A stretch of 64,000 nt of DNA, from positions 1 through 64,000 of the forward strand of contig CAXGPR010000004.1 of assembly GCA_964011675.1 (NCBI GenBank), read 5' to 3'. The notes under the pieces were generated by a model. It saw nothing but the letters and a program-made list of their open reading frames with translations. It was not told the DNA's origin and searched no databases. Below are positions 26,746 through 36,040 of the stretch, piece after piece. The stretch is from GCA-2693325 sp964011675 (lineage in GTDB: Bacteria > Latescibacterota > UBA2968 > UBA8231). How positions within the stretch are numbered: the first letter of the stretch is position 1; every line of letters starts with the position of its first letter. The position numbers and the translations under genes were made by a program.

Positions 26746-26781
26746 TATACGGGGGCGGCGCACAAGCGCCGCCCCCGTATA
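26746..26781. terminator. Bidirectional terminator, perfect 16-bp stem
   Basis: A perfect 16-bp inverted repeat (TATACGGGGGCGGCGC and its complement) with a 4-base ACAA loop. It sits between the convergent aminotransferase and mannose-1-phosphate guanylyltransferase genes. A/T-rich sequence flanks it on both sides, so it can serve both strands. Confidence 0.85.
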
Positions 26782-26807
26782 CATTTTCATCCGATCCAGC
26801 CCAAAAC

Positions 26808-27884
26808 TTAAGAATAGCGATCCTCACCGCTGTTTTCCAATGCCTCAAGCACGTCGCGCACTCGCTGCGCTTCGTCTTTCTTACATATGAGTAAGGCGTC
26901 TTCTGTATCAACTACAACAACATCTTCCATACCTATTAGTGCAACCACCTTATCGGACGGCGCATAGACGGTGGCATCTCGCGAGTCGAGCGCTACGACC
27001 TGTGCAGAAAATAAGTTACCTTCTTTATCAGTTGGCAGCACGTCTGTCAAAGCTGCCCACGTGCCGATATCTCCCCATTCGATATCAGCCTCGATCGTCG
27101 CCACTTTTTCAGCTCGTTCTATGATCGCATTATCAATGGCAACAGATTTCAACTCGGGATACGCTTCGGCAATCACTTCTCTCTCTCGTCCGCTCCCTAC
27201 AGAACGCCCAATACGCTCCAAAATCTGATACATTTCGGGTTCGTAGCGAGCGAATAGATCGAGAACCGTCGCAGCTTTCCAGACAAACATATTGCTGTTC
27301 CACAAATACTGACCGCTCTTCACGTATTCTTGTGCACGAGTAATATCCGGCTTCTCTGTAAAAGCGTTAACGGTATAGATATCAACCTGGCGAACCGGCT
27401 CTAAAAGCGATCCGCGACGAATATACCCATACCCGGTTTCTGCGCGCGTGGGCGTCACTCCGAGCGTAAATAAATAGTCGGGATACGACTTGAGAGCCGC
27501 TTCTGCCGCCTGCAAGAGACGGCAAAACTCCTCGCTCTTACCGATGTAATGGTCGGACCCTAAACTAGCCACGACGCAACCGGGAAAGCGCGCCTCAAGC
27601 AGAGCACATTCTAGGCCCACCGCAGGTCCCGTATTACGAAGAGCGGGCTCAATCAGTAAGTGCTCGGCCGACAAATCTGGCAACTGCGTCCGCACGAGAT
27701 CGGCCATAGCCACACCGGTAGAAACAAATACGTCTTCGCAGTGACCGATCGGAGCAATGCGCGCTACCGCATCCTGCAGCATGGTTGTCGAGCCTGCCAT
27801 CGCGTGAAATTGTTTGGGACGATTTTTGCGACTAAAGGGCCACAGGCGCGTTCCGAAACCTCCTGCTCGAATAACAAATTTCAA
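26808..27884 (-). CDS. manC: Mannose-1-phosphate guanylyltransferase
   Basis: Makes GDP-mannose from mannose-1-phosphate and GTP for surface polysaccharides. At 358 aa it is the GT-only form, without the fused isomerase domain. The nucleotidyltransferase motif is AGGFGTRLWPFSR with the following PKQF (residues about 8-27). Further blocks are ASLGSDHYIG, TEKP and WNSNMFVWK. It begins 11 bases after the manA stop, so the two form an operon. Confidence 0.92.
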   Translation of the reverse strand: MKFVIRAGGFGTRLWPFSRKNRPKQFHAMAGSTTMLQDAVARIAPIGHCEDVFVSTGVAMADLVRTQLPDLSAEHLLIEPALRNTGPAVGLECALLEARFPGCVVASLGSDHYIGKSEEFCRLLQAAEAALKSYPDYLFTLGVTPTRAETGYGYIRRGSLLEPVRQVDIYTVNAFTEKPDITRAQEYVKSGQYLWNSNMFVWKAATVLDLFARYEPEMYQILERIGRSVGSGREREVIAEAYPELKSVAIDNAIIERAEKVATIEADIEWGDIGTWAALTDVLPTDKEGNLFSAQVVALDSRDATVYAPSDKVVALIGMEDVVVVDTEDALLICKKDEAQRVRDVLEALENSGEDRYS

Positions 27885-27895
27885 ATGTATGCCCC

Positions 27896-28891
27896 TTATT
27901 GTGGTATGATCGAAGAAAGGACGTACTCCAGCGGCACGTCGCCAACCTGTTCGACTTCTATGGCACGACCAGCTGCCAGCAAAGCCGTAGACCCTGCAGC
28001 CACGAGAAACGCATCGTATCCACCGCGCAGCCGGGCTTGACCACTGACCACCGTTAGTGCAGCGAAGCTTTCAACCGTCTCGCAAAGAGTTTCGGGAGAC
28101 CGCACATAGCGCGTATGAAAATGCTCGCAGTCTACCAGCACGCAGCCGTCTTCACTGGCGCCAGGCAGCGTCGACCAGGCCTGGGGAGTAGGCAACGTCT
28201 CAGAGAAATTGATTACATCTAGCGCTTGCCGTAGGTGGAGTTCCCGCGGCTTCCCATCTAGGCCGGGTCGATCGTAGTCGTAAATTCTAAAAGTAAGATC
28301 GCTCGACTGCTGCACCTCGTAGATCACCACGCCCGAGCACAGCGCATGCACTGTGCCAGGTGGCGAGAAAACCAAATCACCGCGCTGCACCGGAAAAAAG
28401 CGAATCACCTCTTCTACTTGACCTGCAGACAACGCCTCGGAAAAAGTGCGTTGGTCAACCCCGTCTGCGAGCCCGAAGGCCACGCGTCCCCCGTCGGAGT
28501 GAAGCACCAACCACGCTTCCATCTTACCATTATCTTGGAGGTTATTCGCCTGCGCATAGGCGTCATCTGGGTGCACCTGAATAGAGAGATCCTGTCGCGC
28601 ATCGAGCAGCTTTACCAACAGCGGCATGCACTGCCCATAACGCTCAACGACCGCTGAGCCAAGCAGGTCGGCTCCGTAGCGACGGACCAAATCACTCAGT
28701 CCAAGGCCCTCTAAGGAACCGGCACACACTCGGCTTTCCCGTCCCTGATAAGCCGACAATTCAAACGACTCACCGATCGGCACTTTTTCGGGGAGCGCTT
28801 TTCCGAACAGCGTTTGCAGGCGTCTGCCTCCCCAAACCATTTCACGAAAATAGGGGCTCAAAGGCAGTATATCAGGCACTCTCTCAGACAT
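27896..28891 (-). CDS. manA: Mannose-6-phosphate isomerase, class I
   Basis: Interconverts fructose-6-phosphate and mannose-6-phosphate, supplying the GDP-mannose route together with the next gene. At 331 aa it has the short bacterial form. The zinc-site motif QVHPDDAYA (about residue 100), the EMVWGG start block and the late GTVHAL motif are visible. AAGAGG precedes the ATG. A phosphomannomutase is not in the window. Confidence 0.92.
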   Translation of the reverse strand: MSERVPDILPLSPYFREMVWGGRRLQTLFGKALPEKVPIGESFELSAYQGRESRVCAGSLEGLGLSDLVRRYGADLLGSAVVERYGQCMPLLVKLLDARQDLSIQVHPDDAYAQANNLQDNGKMEAWLVLHSDGGRVAFGLADGVDQRTFSEALSAGQVEEVIRFFPVQRGDLVFSPPGTVHALCSGVVIYEVQQSSDLTFRIYDYDRPGLDGKPRELHLRQALDVINFSETLPTPQAWSTLPGASEDGCVLVDCEHFHTRYVRSPETLCETVESFAALTVVSGQARLRGGYDAFLVAAGSTALLAAGRAIEVEQVGDVPLEYVLSSIIPQ

Positions 28892-29079
28892 AGTTTCGCC
28901 TCTTTTTCTTCAATTGGTTTTAACTTAGCGCACTCTAAAATATCCGGCAAGGTAAAGCCTGTTTGAGTGAACCCGCCATGCGGCTCCAATAAAGCGATTA
29001 ACCTGCCGCCGGAATGCACAGTTAGCGAAATTTGAAAACCGGCGTAAAGAGCACTCTACCTCAGTAGCACCTGACATGC

Positions 29080-30102
29080 TCACCCAAAATAATCGGGCTC
29101 AAGCACGAGACGCCGCGAAAGGGTGAGTAGCGTTTTCTTGGCTTCTAGGTCGGCGCGAAGCGGCAATTGAGCGACCCCTAAAAGACGGCGCATAATTTCT
29201 ACACCGGCAAAGCCCAATGCAAGATGCCGAGAGAAACCGATGGGGCCATCATAGCACGCAAAGACCTCGAAGGCGTATTCCAGTGGTTTGCCTGCCAACA
29301 GGAGATGCGCCACAAAAACGCCCACGTCGAACTCTGCTGGACCCAAAAAGCAAAATTCTGGATCAATGATCCACACGTCGTTCCCTGATTCGACCCAACT
29401 CCCCGGATAAAAATCGCCGTGTAAAAGCGACGTGCCCTCACCAAGGTAGCGCTGCCCAAGGTCTTTTACGGCCTGCGCGTATTGGGCATGCTCCTTCAGT
29501 GCGCGAGCAGAAGCGGAGAGCCCTGCGGTCAACTCATCGAGATCAAGACCGTTATCTGATTGCAGAGGTAGATCGAATATATGTTCGTGATTAAGCACAC
29601 GCATGCCCCGGTTTTCTAACGCACGTTGCGTTTGTCTATCAAACCGTGACTCGTGCAGAGCCGAAAGCCATCCGCACAAAGACTGAAGTGGCACATCCCT
29701 ACCCGCGCCGATTCCATATATGTGCATAAAATCGGCCGTCTCTCCCAAATCTTCCAATAGCATTACGCGCTGTCCCTCGTCAAAGTCCAGCAGACGGGGC
29801 ATGCGCGTAGCGACCGCTTCAGTAGAGGCTACCAATGAATAAAACAATGCCTCAATTGCAATCCGGCTATCGGGCGCAGGAATGGAAGGATATTTCTCTA
29901 CCCAAGGCCGAGACTGCTTTGCTATACATGAACGCCGTTCCGTGCATACGCGCAGCGTGCAGTTCATATTGCCCTCGCCCGCTCGCGAAACGTCTACTAC
30001 GCGTTCTCCCTCCCTTAACCATCCACGCTGCCTCAAGTATTCTTCTAGGTCTTCGCGATCCTCATCGTTCAATAGTCGGTAGTCGACCAAGTCGTGTACC
30101 AT
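29080..30102 (-). CDS. APH-fold kinase, MtnK (methylthioribose kinase)-like
   Basis: An aminoglycoside-phosphotransferase-fold small-molecule kinase. The catalytic loop LLHGDFYPGSW and the metal-binding block IDPEFCFLGPAEFDVG resemble S-methyl-5-thioribose kinase (MtnK), where the loop Asn is replaced and GS follows. I choose the ATG at 30102 (340 aa); a TTG at 30174 would add 24 residues. No other methionine-salvage genes are adjacent, so the substrate is open. It lies upstream of manA across 188 bases and need not be in the same operon. Confidence 0.75.
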   Translation of the reverse strand: MVHDLVDYRLLNDEDREDLEEYLRQRGWLREGERVVDVSRAGEGNMNCTLRVCTERRSCIAKQSRPWVEKYPSIPAPDSRIAIEALFYSLVASTEAVATRMPRLLDFDEGQRVMLLEDLGETADFMHIYGIGAGRDVPLQSLCGWLSALHESRFDRQTQRALENRGMRVLNHEHIFDLPLQSDNGLDLDELTAGLSASARALKEHAQYAQAVKDLGQRYLGEGTSLLHGDFYPGSWVESGNDVWIIDPEFCFLGPAEFDVGVFVAHLLLAGKPLEYAFEVFACYDGPIGFSRHLALGFAGVEIMRRLLGVAQLPLRADLEAKKTLLTLSRRLVLEPDYFG

Positions 30103-30280
30103 ATTGCTCAACCGTGCCTCAATAGTAGGTTCACCTGTTTGAGAAGCACGCAAATACTCGCCGCATTTACCCAACCGAATTGAAGAAGAGCGGCCTTTTC
30201 TCTACGCACTAACTTCACGATAATTAAACGATAACAGATTATTTTTCGCCACCAAATTAATCAAAAACGGAAGCCGATAC

Positions 30281-31321
30281 ATGCTTATACAGCAAGATCT
30301 TTTCATGAGCGGCCACGAATCATACCACACCTTTCGTATCCCCTCTATCATATGGACACAGGCCGGCTGCCTGCTAGCCTTTTGCGAAGGTCGAAGACGC
30401 AGTCAAGGAGATAGCGGCGATATAGACATTCTGCTCAGACGCAGCGATGATGGAGGACAGACGTGGTCATCTATTCAAACGGTGTGGGATGATCCGGACA
30501 ACACGTGTGGGAATCCATGCCCTGTTGTCGATCGTCAAAACGGTGCCATATCGCTTCTTCTGACACACAATATGGGCACCGACGTGGAACATCAAATCAT
30601 AGATGGGACAAGCAAAGGTACGCGCACAGTATGGTTGACGCGCAGCGAAGATGATGGACACACCTGGAGCCCTCCACGCAACATCACTGGCACGACTAAA
30701 AAAGCACATTGGACATGGTATGCCACGGGTCCAGGGGCGGGCATACAGCTGCGCAGTGGACGCCTCGTTATTCCCTGTGACCACATAGAAGCCACGAGTA
30801 AAAAATATTTTTCTCACGTCATATTCAGCGACGATGGGGGCATCAACTGGTCTCTCGGCGGCACGACACCACAAGACCAAGTTAACGAATGCGAGGTGGT
30901 CGAATTAGACGATAGACGCCTGCTGTTAAATATGCGAAACTACGATCCCAACCAGCGCACGCGCGCCATTTCTTACAGCGATGACGAGGGTATTAGCTGG
31001 TCTGACCTAGTGCGAAAAGACGAGCTGATCGAACCCATTTGCCAGGCGAGTCTGCGTCGATTAGAAACGGCCGAGGGAACAAAGCTGCTATTTACCAATC
31101 CCGCAAGCGAAGAAAAGCGCGAGAATATGACCGTGCGCCTGAGTGATGACAGCGGCCAAACCTGGCCACACCAAGGCACGCTACATGCAGGACCGGCCGC
31201 TTATTCGTGTCTGGTCGCTCTCCCAGACGGGCAAGCTGGATGCCTGTATGAATGCGGCTCGAATAGCCCGTACGAAGTAATTAGGTTTGCCCAATTTGAC
31301 CTTTCATGGCTCGGCGCCTAA
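30281..31321 (+). CDS. Exo-alpha-sialidase-like BNR-repeat protein
   Basis: 346 aa, six-bladed propeller of the sialidase/neuraminidase superfamily. Five Asp-box motifs (S-x-D-x-G-x-x-W) are visible: RSDDGGQTW, SEDDGHTW, SDDGGINW, SDDEGISW and SDDSGQTW. The RIP motif occurs as FRIPSII near residue 20, and an arginine near residue 280 fits the triad. No signal peptide is present, so it would act in the cytoplasm unless exported another way. No sialic-acid transporter or nan genes are in the window; another glycan substrate is possible. Confidence 0.82.
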   Translation: MLIQQDLFMSGHESYHTFRIPSIIWTQAGCLLAFCEGRRRSQGDSGDIDILLRRSDDGGQTWSSIQTVWDDPDNTCGNPCPVVDRQNGAISLLLTHNMGTDVEHQIIDGTSKGTRTVWLTRSEDDGHTWSPPRNITGTTKKAHWTWYATGPGAGIQLRSGRLVIPCDHIEATSKKYFSHVIFSDDGGINWSLGGTTPQDQVNECEVVELDDRRLLLNMRNYDPNQRTRAISYSDDEGISWSDLVRKDELIEPICQASLRRLETAEGTKLLFTNPASEEKRENMTVRLSDDSGQTWPHQGTLHAGPAAYSCLVALPDGQAGCLYECGSNSPYEVIRFAQFDLSWLGA

Positions 31322-31360
31322 TAGGCAAACCGCACGCACCCATTGACCAGGAAAAACGCG

Positions 31361-32491
31361 ATGAAAATAACGGATATAAAGACGTTTGCCGTAGCACAAT
31401 TTGTCTATGTCAAGATCGAAACTGACTCGGGTTTGCACGGTCTGGGCGAAGCTTCTCTGAGCGGGCGCAGTCTGGCAGTGGTAGAGGCACTGCATGCCAT
31501 CAAACCCTCTCTAATTGGGCAGGACGCCACGCGTATAGAGTTTATATGGCAAGACATATTCCGCGGAACATTTTGGCGTGGCGGTCCCGTTTTACAGTCG
31601 GCGCTATCGGGAATTGACATTGCCCTGTGGGATTTGGCGGGCAAATCATTAAACGTGCCAACCTATCGACTATTGGGTGGTGCCTCACGCGAACGAGTCC
31701 TGCTCTATCGCCACGTGCGCTGTGACAGCATACCAAACATGATAGAGCACGCACACGCGTTGGTCAGTGAAGGCTATCGCGTGCTGCGCATATCACCTTT
31801 CGACGCCTTCGCCTCCGACGGCGTATTTGATGCGGTGCGCGGCCTGTGCGGTGCCGTCGACTACATGGCAGCACTGCGCGAAGCAGTAGGACACGATCCC
31901 CAGATCATATTTGAGGCCCACACGCGCCTCAATCCTCCCCAAGCCATCGAACTCTGTAATAGCCTGATACCCTATCGTCCCTTTTATGTGGAAGATCCCA
32001 TCCGCTCGGAAAATCCAGCGTCTTTTGCCCATCTGCGTTCACACACCAACGCGGCCCTCGGCACGGGTGAACAGCTACACGACAAGTGGATATTTCGCAC
32101 GCTTATTGAAGAAGAGCTAGTTGACTATTTACGCGTCGATATATGCCATGCCGGCGGCATAACCGAAGGTAAGAAAATCGCTTCTATGGCGGAGGTCCAC
32201 TATCAGGAACTAGCCTGTCACTATACGGCAAGTCCCGTCAGCACAGCGGCTATGCTCCATCTCAATCTGTCGATATCAAACTGTGCGGTTCAAGAATTCG
32301 CGCCCAGCGGCGGATGGATACATGACGTTATACAGACCACGCAAGTGCTGGAGGAAGGATATTTATATGCTTCGGACGCACCGGGCCTAGGCATTGAAAT
32401 AAACGAGCAGGCCGCTGCCGCACATCCGCCGACCCTCCCAGACGAACCACCGCACTGGCGACGTCCGGATGGATCGGTAAGCGATTGGTAA
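31361..32491 (+). CDS. Mandelate racemase/muconate lactonizing enzyme-family protein
   Basis: Enolase-superfamily dehydratase or racemase (376 aa from the ATG at 31361, with CCAGGA upstream; a TTG at 31343 is less likely). Metal ligands fall in IIFEAHTRLN, FYVEDPIRSEN and GTGEQLHDKW. DICHAGGITEGKKIA carries the late Asp-His region. The pattern resembles the D-galactonate/D-mannonate dehydratase subgroups, so it probably dehydrates a sugar acid. It follows the sialidase gene closely and may serve the same glycan-degradation pathway. Confidence 0.87.
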   Translation: MKITDIKTFAVAQFVYVKIETDSGLHGLGEASLSGRSLAVVEALHAIKPSLIGQDATRIEFIWQDIFRGTFWRGGPVLQSALSGIDIALWDLAGKSLNVPTYRLLGGASRERVLLYRHVRCDSIPNMIEHAHALVSEGYRVLRISPFDAFASDGVFDAVRGLCGAVDYMAALREAVGHDPQIIFEAHTRLNPPQAIELCNSLIPYRPFYVEDPIRSENPASFAHLRSHTNAALGTGEQLHDKWIFRTLIEEELVDYLRVDICHAGGITEGKKIASMAEVHYQELACHYTASPVSTAAMLHLNLSISNCAVQEFAPSGGWIHDVIQTTQVLEEGYLYASDAPGLGIEINEQAAAAHPPTLPDEPPHWRRPDGSVSDW

Positions 32492-32568
32492 AACGGTAGG
32501 GAAAGAACGTAAAGGCGTCTTCCACTTTATTGGATGAATCGGAAGGCGGCTTATTAGATAGAAAAAGC

Positions 32569-35202
32569 TTAGTCTTGCAAACCTGCAAAGGCGCGAACGA
32601 ATATCAAAGAGCGGCTCTCGCTGTCCTCTTCAAAGCTGCGATGCTCCCAGCGAAAGCCCGCGTTCATAGTCAGCGAATAGCCCAAATACGAAGACTGATT
32701 TGACAGCTGAGCGGCTAAGACTGTGGCATTAAAGTCATCTTTGAAGCCGGCTGGAACTACTTCCGGTTTGTCTTCCATATTCCTAAATACGTCGAACTCA
32801 ATGCCGTATTCCACATAGGTTGTCGGCATGACAAAGTATTTAGAAGTCAGCATAAAGAAATGCGACCACTCAGTCGTAGCGAGGTCGGTTGCATTGGTCG
32901 GATTGATTTTGCGAAAGATACTCTTCCATCTGGGCCAAAGCTGCACGTTTTCAGATAGCACAATAGGGTAATCCGCCCGGTTGATCATCCCGAGAAAGAG
33001 GCGATCATCTCTGGTGTCTGCGGCAGCACCGCGCTGCTTCGTGAAATCGTACTTTACTTTGTTGTAAATCTTCAATTTGCCCAAGCGCTTATAATCGAGG
33101 GTGAAGTAGCCCGTGCTTATCAGCGCATCCGTCGCTTCTAACGGATCAACAACTTCGCGAAACCCCTCCGGATCTGTCCAGAACAACACGGTATCTTCAA
33201 TGTTGTCTTCGACAGAGCGAACGTATTCATACGCCCGAAGTTCTATGCCGGGCCAGTTCCAACGCCCCTGCACAATGGCGTAAAGTTGATCCGAGTTCCG
33301 CTTGCTGCTTATCTCATCTGTAACGGCCATCCCCACGACCATTTTGACGTTGTCGTTAAGGTGAACGCCTCCGTATGAATTCCACCCGCGCCGGTCTTGT
33401 CGATAGGGCAAATCCGCCAGGTTGTCGTTCTCAAAACGATCTATGATCCCGTTGTTGTTCATGTCGACGCCAAAAAGAAACTCTGGCGCATCTACACCGT
33501 ACCGCACAAAGGGCTCGTCGTAGTCGGGCAGCGTGTTATCATTTTGGTTGAAATCAGAAATAAAGTCCGAGTTTTCATCGTAGCCGGGAAAAACCTGCGG
33601 ATCGGGTAATCCTCCCGTGCCAAACGGCGTAGTGCCAAAGACAAAATCACCGCCCTGCCAGAGGCGCTGCCAGTCAGGAAAGCGGTCCTGATCGTCATTG
33701 TCATCGACGGCTTCAAAGGAGTAGCGCTGTAAGTTTTCATAGTCGATAAAACCGCGCGTATCGCTCATGAAAGAGCGCGTCGAGTATTCGGGATCGATGC
33801 GATAGACCTCGCCATAGGCAAAATAGGGATAAGCATCCTGCGAAGCCGTAAGATAGTAAGCGATCCCTTCACCTTGGGCTACTTTATGCTGCTGGAAATT
33901 CTGGTTGGGAAAGCGGCGAAAGGCACGGCTCATCACCCACTCTGAGCGCAGATTAAACCCGTTGGCGTCTTCAATATCGAAGTTGACACCGATAATATCA
34001 CGTCCCGTAGGAAGCCCGTAATCAAAGCGCACAAAACGCAGGTTTGATCCATCGCTCACGTTGCCGTGTGCCCGCTCGACAAGTAGGAAGACCGGTTCGT
34101 CTTGCCCGTTAACCTGTAGGTTTGAGGTGACTTCGATACGGTAATCGTTGGCGACGGCCAGTTCGAACTCAATTTCCCGAATGTCCTGAAACTTCTCGAC
34201 TTTATCATTTTCGTTGATCTGGAAGTCAGACAACACATTGTACGTCAGCTCTATCGACTCTACGCCATTTGCTTCAATCACTCCTCCGCGACGCACGCCG
34301 CCGCGCAGAACGGGTACAATTTCCGGATGTTCAACCCCGTCGATAAGAATCCGCTCTGAAAAGAGTCTAGTACCGCCTACGCCATCTTCGGGTGAATCAT
34401 CGCTGAGACGCAGGACAATCGTCTCAACTTGTCCCTCGTTTTGCGCACTCGTCAATACACCTTTTAGCGAGTTACGGCTCAGCTTACGCTTGCTGGAGAA
34501 GTTGGCTACGTTGAGATAGGTAAAACCGAGCCGGGAAAAGTCGTTGAGATGAACCTTGGCATGCCCACCGAAGAGGTTCGTCACATCCCCGAGTGTCTGA
34601 CCGCCTGCATTCTCACCCAAAACTACGGTTCCAGGCGAAGCGAGACGAGACGAAAGGATGGTTCCTTCGAAGTAGTCAGAGGCAAAATCCCACTGAATGC
34701 CGTTAAAAGCGGGCTTATTAAACGTAAGCGGGGTCAGGCGCGTGTTGATAGCGTCGCCTATCATTAACGCCGAATAGAATCCACCCTTGGACATTGAAGA
34801 TACGACGAGGTTGCGGAACCAGGAGCCGTATTTGGGCGCCTTCCGAACGCTCGTTCCCGAGTTAGTGGGGCTATCAATAGACCAATTGTAGATAGAGAAA
34901 CCGCGCGTCATGTAATTGCCATACATGTCGTAGGTGCGAAAACCTTCTAACTCCGTCGAGACGTACCGCTCGTAGTTTTCAGTAGCGTAGTTGGTATACC
35001 CATCGCCTGTCCACCTGTAGAAGTGGTAGAAGCTTTGAGACTGTTCCCACTTACGCATAGAAGGCGTCATCGCCATCTCATACACTTCTACGCCATGGGG
35101 CTCACGCCCGCTCAGAAAGGAAACTTTCTGAGCTTCGACCGGGGCCGTCATTAAGAGGGCCAAGGCGGATACGCTCAACACTAAATTTCTCATTTTTGGC
35201 AT
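32569..35202 (-). CDS. Large outer-membrane protein of unknown function
   Basis: 877 aa from the ATG at 35202 (GTG at 35208 also possible). A signal peptide is present (LSVSALALLMTAPVEA). The middle contains an Asp/Asn-rich segment (about residues 525-610) with the loop DMNNNGIIDRFENDN, which looks like a calcium site, and with YDENSDFISDFN. The C-terminal 250 residues alternate as in a beta-barrel and end in a short aromatic/Leu strand (FVRAFAGLQD). I recognise the type from uncultured FCB genomes but know no function. The gene is isolated and convergent with the MR/MLE enzyme. Confidence 0.8.
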   Translation of the reverse strand: MPKMRNLVLSVSALALLMTAPVEAQKVSFLSGREPHGVEVYEMAMTPSMRKWEQSQSFYHFYRWTGDGYTNYATENYERYVSTELEGFRTYDMYGNYMTRGFSIYNWSIDSPTNSGTSVRKAPKYGSWFRNLVVSSMSKGGFYSALMIGDAINTRLTPLTFNKPAFNGIQWDFASDYFEGTILSSRLASPGTVVLGENAGGQTLGDVTNLFGGHAKVHLNDFSRLGFTYLNVANFSSKRKLSRNSLKGVLTSAQNEGQVETIVLRLSDDSPEDGVGGTRLFSERILIDGVEHPEIVPVLRGGVRRGGVIEANGVESIELTYNVLSDFQINENDKVEKFQDIREIEFELAVANDYRIEVTSNLQVNGQDEPVFLLVERAHGNVSDGSNLRFVRFDYGLPTGRDIIGVNFDIEDANGFNLRSEWVMSRAFRRFPNQNFQQHKVAQGEGIAYYLTASQDAYPYFAYGEVYRIDPEYSTRSFMSDTRGFIDYENLQRYSFEAVDDNDDQDRFPDWQRLWQGGDFVFGTTPFGTGGLPDPQVFPGYDENSDFISDFNQNDNTLPDYDEPFVRYGVDAPEFLFGVDMNNNGIIDRFENDNLADLPYRQDRRGWNSYGGVHLNDNVKMVVGMAVTDEISSKRNSDQLYAIVQGRWNWPGIELRAYEYVRSVEDNIEDTVLFWTDPEGFREVVDPLEATDALISTGYFTLDYKRLGKLKIYNKVKYDFTKQRGAAADTRDDRLFLGMINRADYPIVLSENVQLWPRWKSIFRKINPTNATDLATTEWSHFFMLTSKYFVMPTTYVEYGIEFDVFRNMEDKPEVVPAGFKDDFNATVLAAQLSNQSSYLGYSLTMNAGFRWEHRSFEEDSESRSLIFVRAFAGLQD

Positions 35203-35293
35203 ACGCACCTAATAGAGAACGGATTCTATGGAAGTGTCAAACATTATAAGTAGGAGATGAAAATCGAACAAGACCTAATATATCTACGTGCAG

Positions 35294-35953
35294 TCAAGTC
35301 GTCACCCACTCAACCGGGTCAAAATCTCCCTCTCGCTGCACCACTACAAGCAAATCACCGCACTCAACCCGGATTTCCACCGCACTGTCGGTCACTTCGT
35401 TAGAAATGCCATCGCGCACGCCCAATGCTAACGATTCCCCATTAAGAGCGAACTGGAGACCGCGCGTCGTGATGCCTGTAGCTTCTCCCCCTAGGGGGGT
35501 TAGGGAGATTTTCTGTCCAACCTGCGCACGCATTTTCACCGTTCCGCGCACTAGACGAACCTCGCAATAATCGTCTATGATGGACAGAAGCATCGCATCG
35601 CCGAACAATTTTAACATGCTCAGGTTCCACAGCCAGTGATCGGTCCGCCCGCCGGTAAAACCAACCAGCGTAGCTTCCCGAACGCCCAAATTCACCGCAT
35701 AGCGCAGCACCTTCTGCACGTCCGTGCCCGTGTTGTCGGCATCAACACCTATGACGCGCTCTGGCGGTGCCTCCGCACGTGCATTGGGCGAGAGAGAATC
35801 GAGATCTCCAATCACCGCGTAGGGCATCACACCATATGCATGGGCGGTATCCGCGCCACCATCGGCGCAGAGAACCACGGGATTCTCTTCCATCAGTCTG
35901 TTCCACAGTCCCAGCGACGGCCTTTCACCGTTACCAACGACAACTGCGCGCAC
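35294..35953 (-). CDS. thiN: Thiamine pyrophosphokinase
   Basis: Transfers pyrophosphate from ATP to thiamine, giving thiamine diphosphate. 219 aa, starting at GTG 35953 with AGGAGA upstream. Diagnostic blocks are CADGGADTAHAYGV and PYAVIGDLDSLSP near residues 30-55 and the GFTGGRTDHWLWNL block near residue 118. The C-terminal half forms the substrate-binding beta domain. It stands alone; a salvage role fits the THI5-type importer in the same window, although that link is inference. Confidence 0.93.
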   Translation of the reverse strand: MRAVVVGNGERPSLGLWNRLMEENPVVLCADGGADTAHAYGVMPYAVIGDLDSLSPNARAEAPPERVIGVDADNTGTDVQKVLRYAVNLGVREATLVGFTGGRTDHWLWNLSMLKLFGDAMLLSIIDDYCEVRLVRGTVKMRAQVGQKISLTPLGGEATGITTRGLQFALNGESLALGVRDGISNEVTDSAVEIRVECGDLLVVVQREGDFDPVEWVTT

Positions 35954-36040
35954 GAATACTCTCCTATTTTAGTTCGTCTCAGCGATTTCGACCTGTTTGC
36001 GTATATTCTAAAATAAAACTATAAACCCAAGGTGTTCAAT

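Noticed and set aside
34214..34519. Plus-strand open frame inside the 877-aa outer-membrane gene
   Set aside because: Ser/Thr/Arg-rich composition typical of an antisense frame, with no domain.
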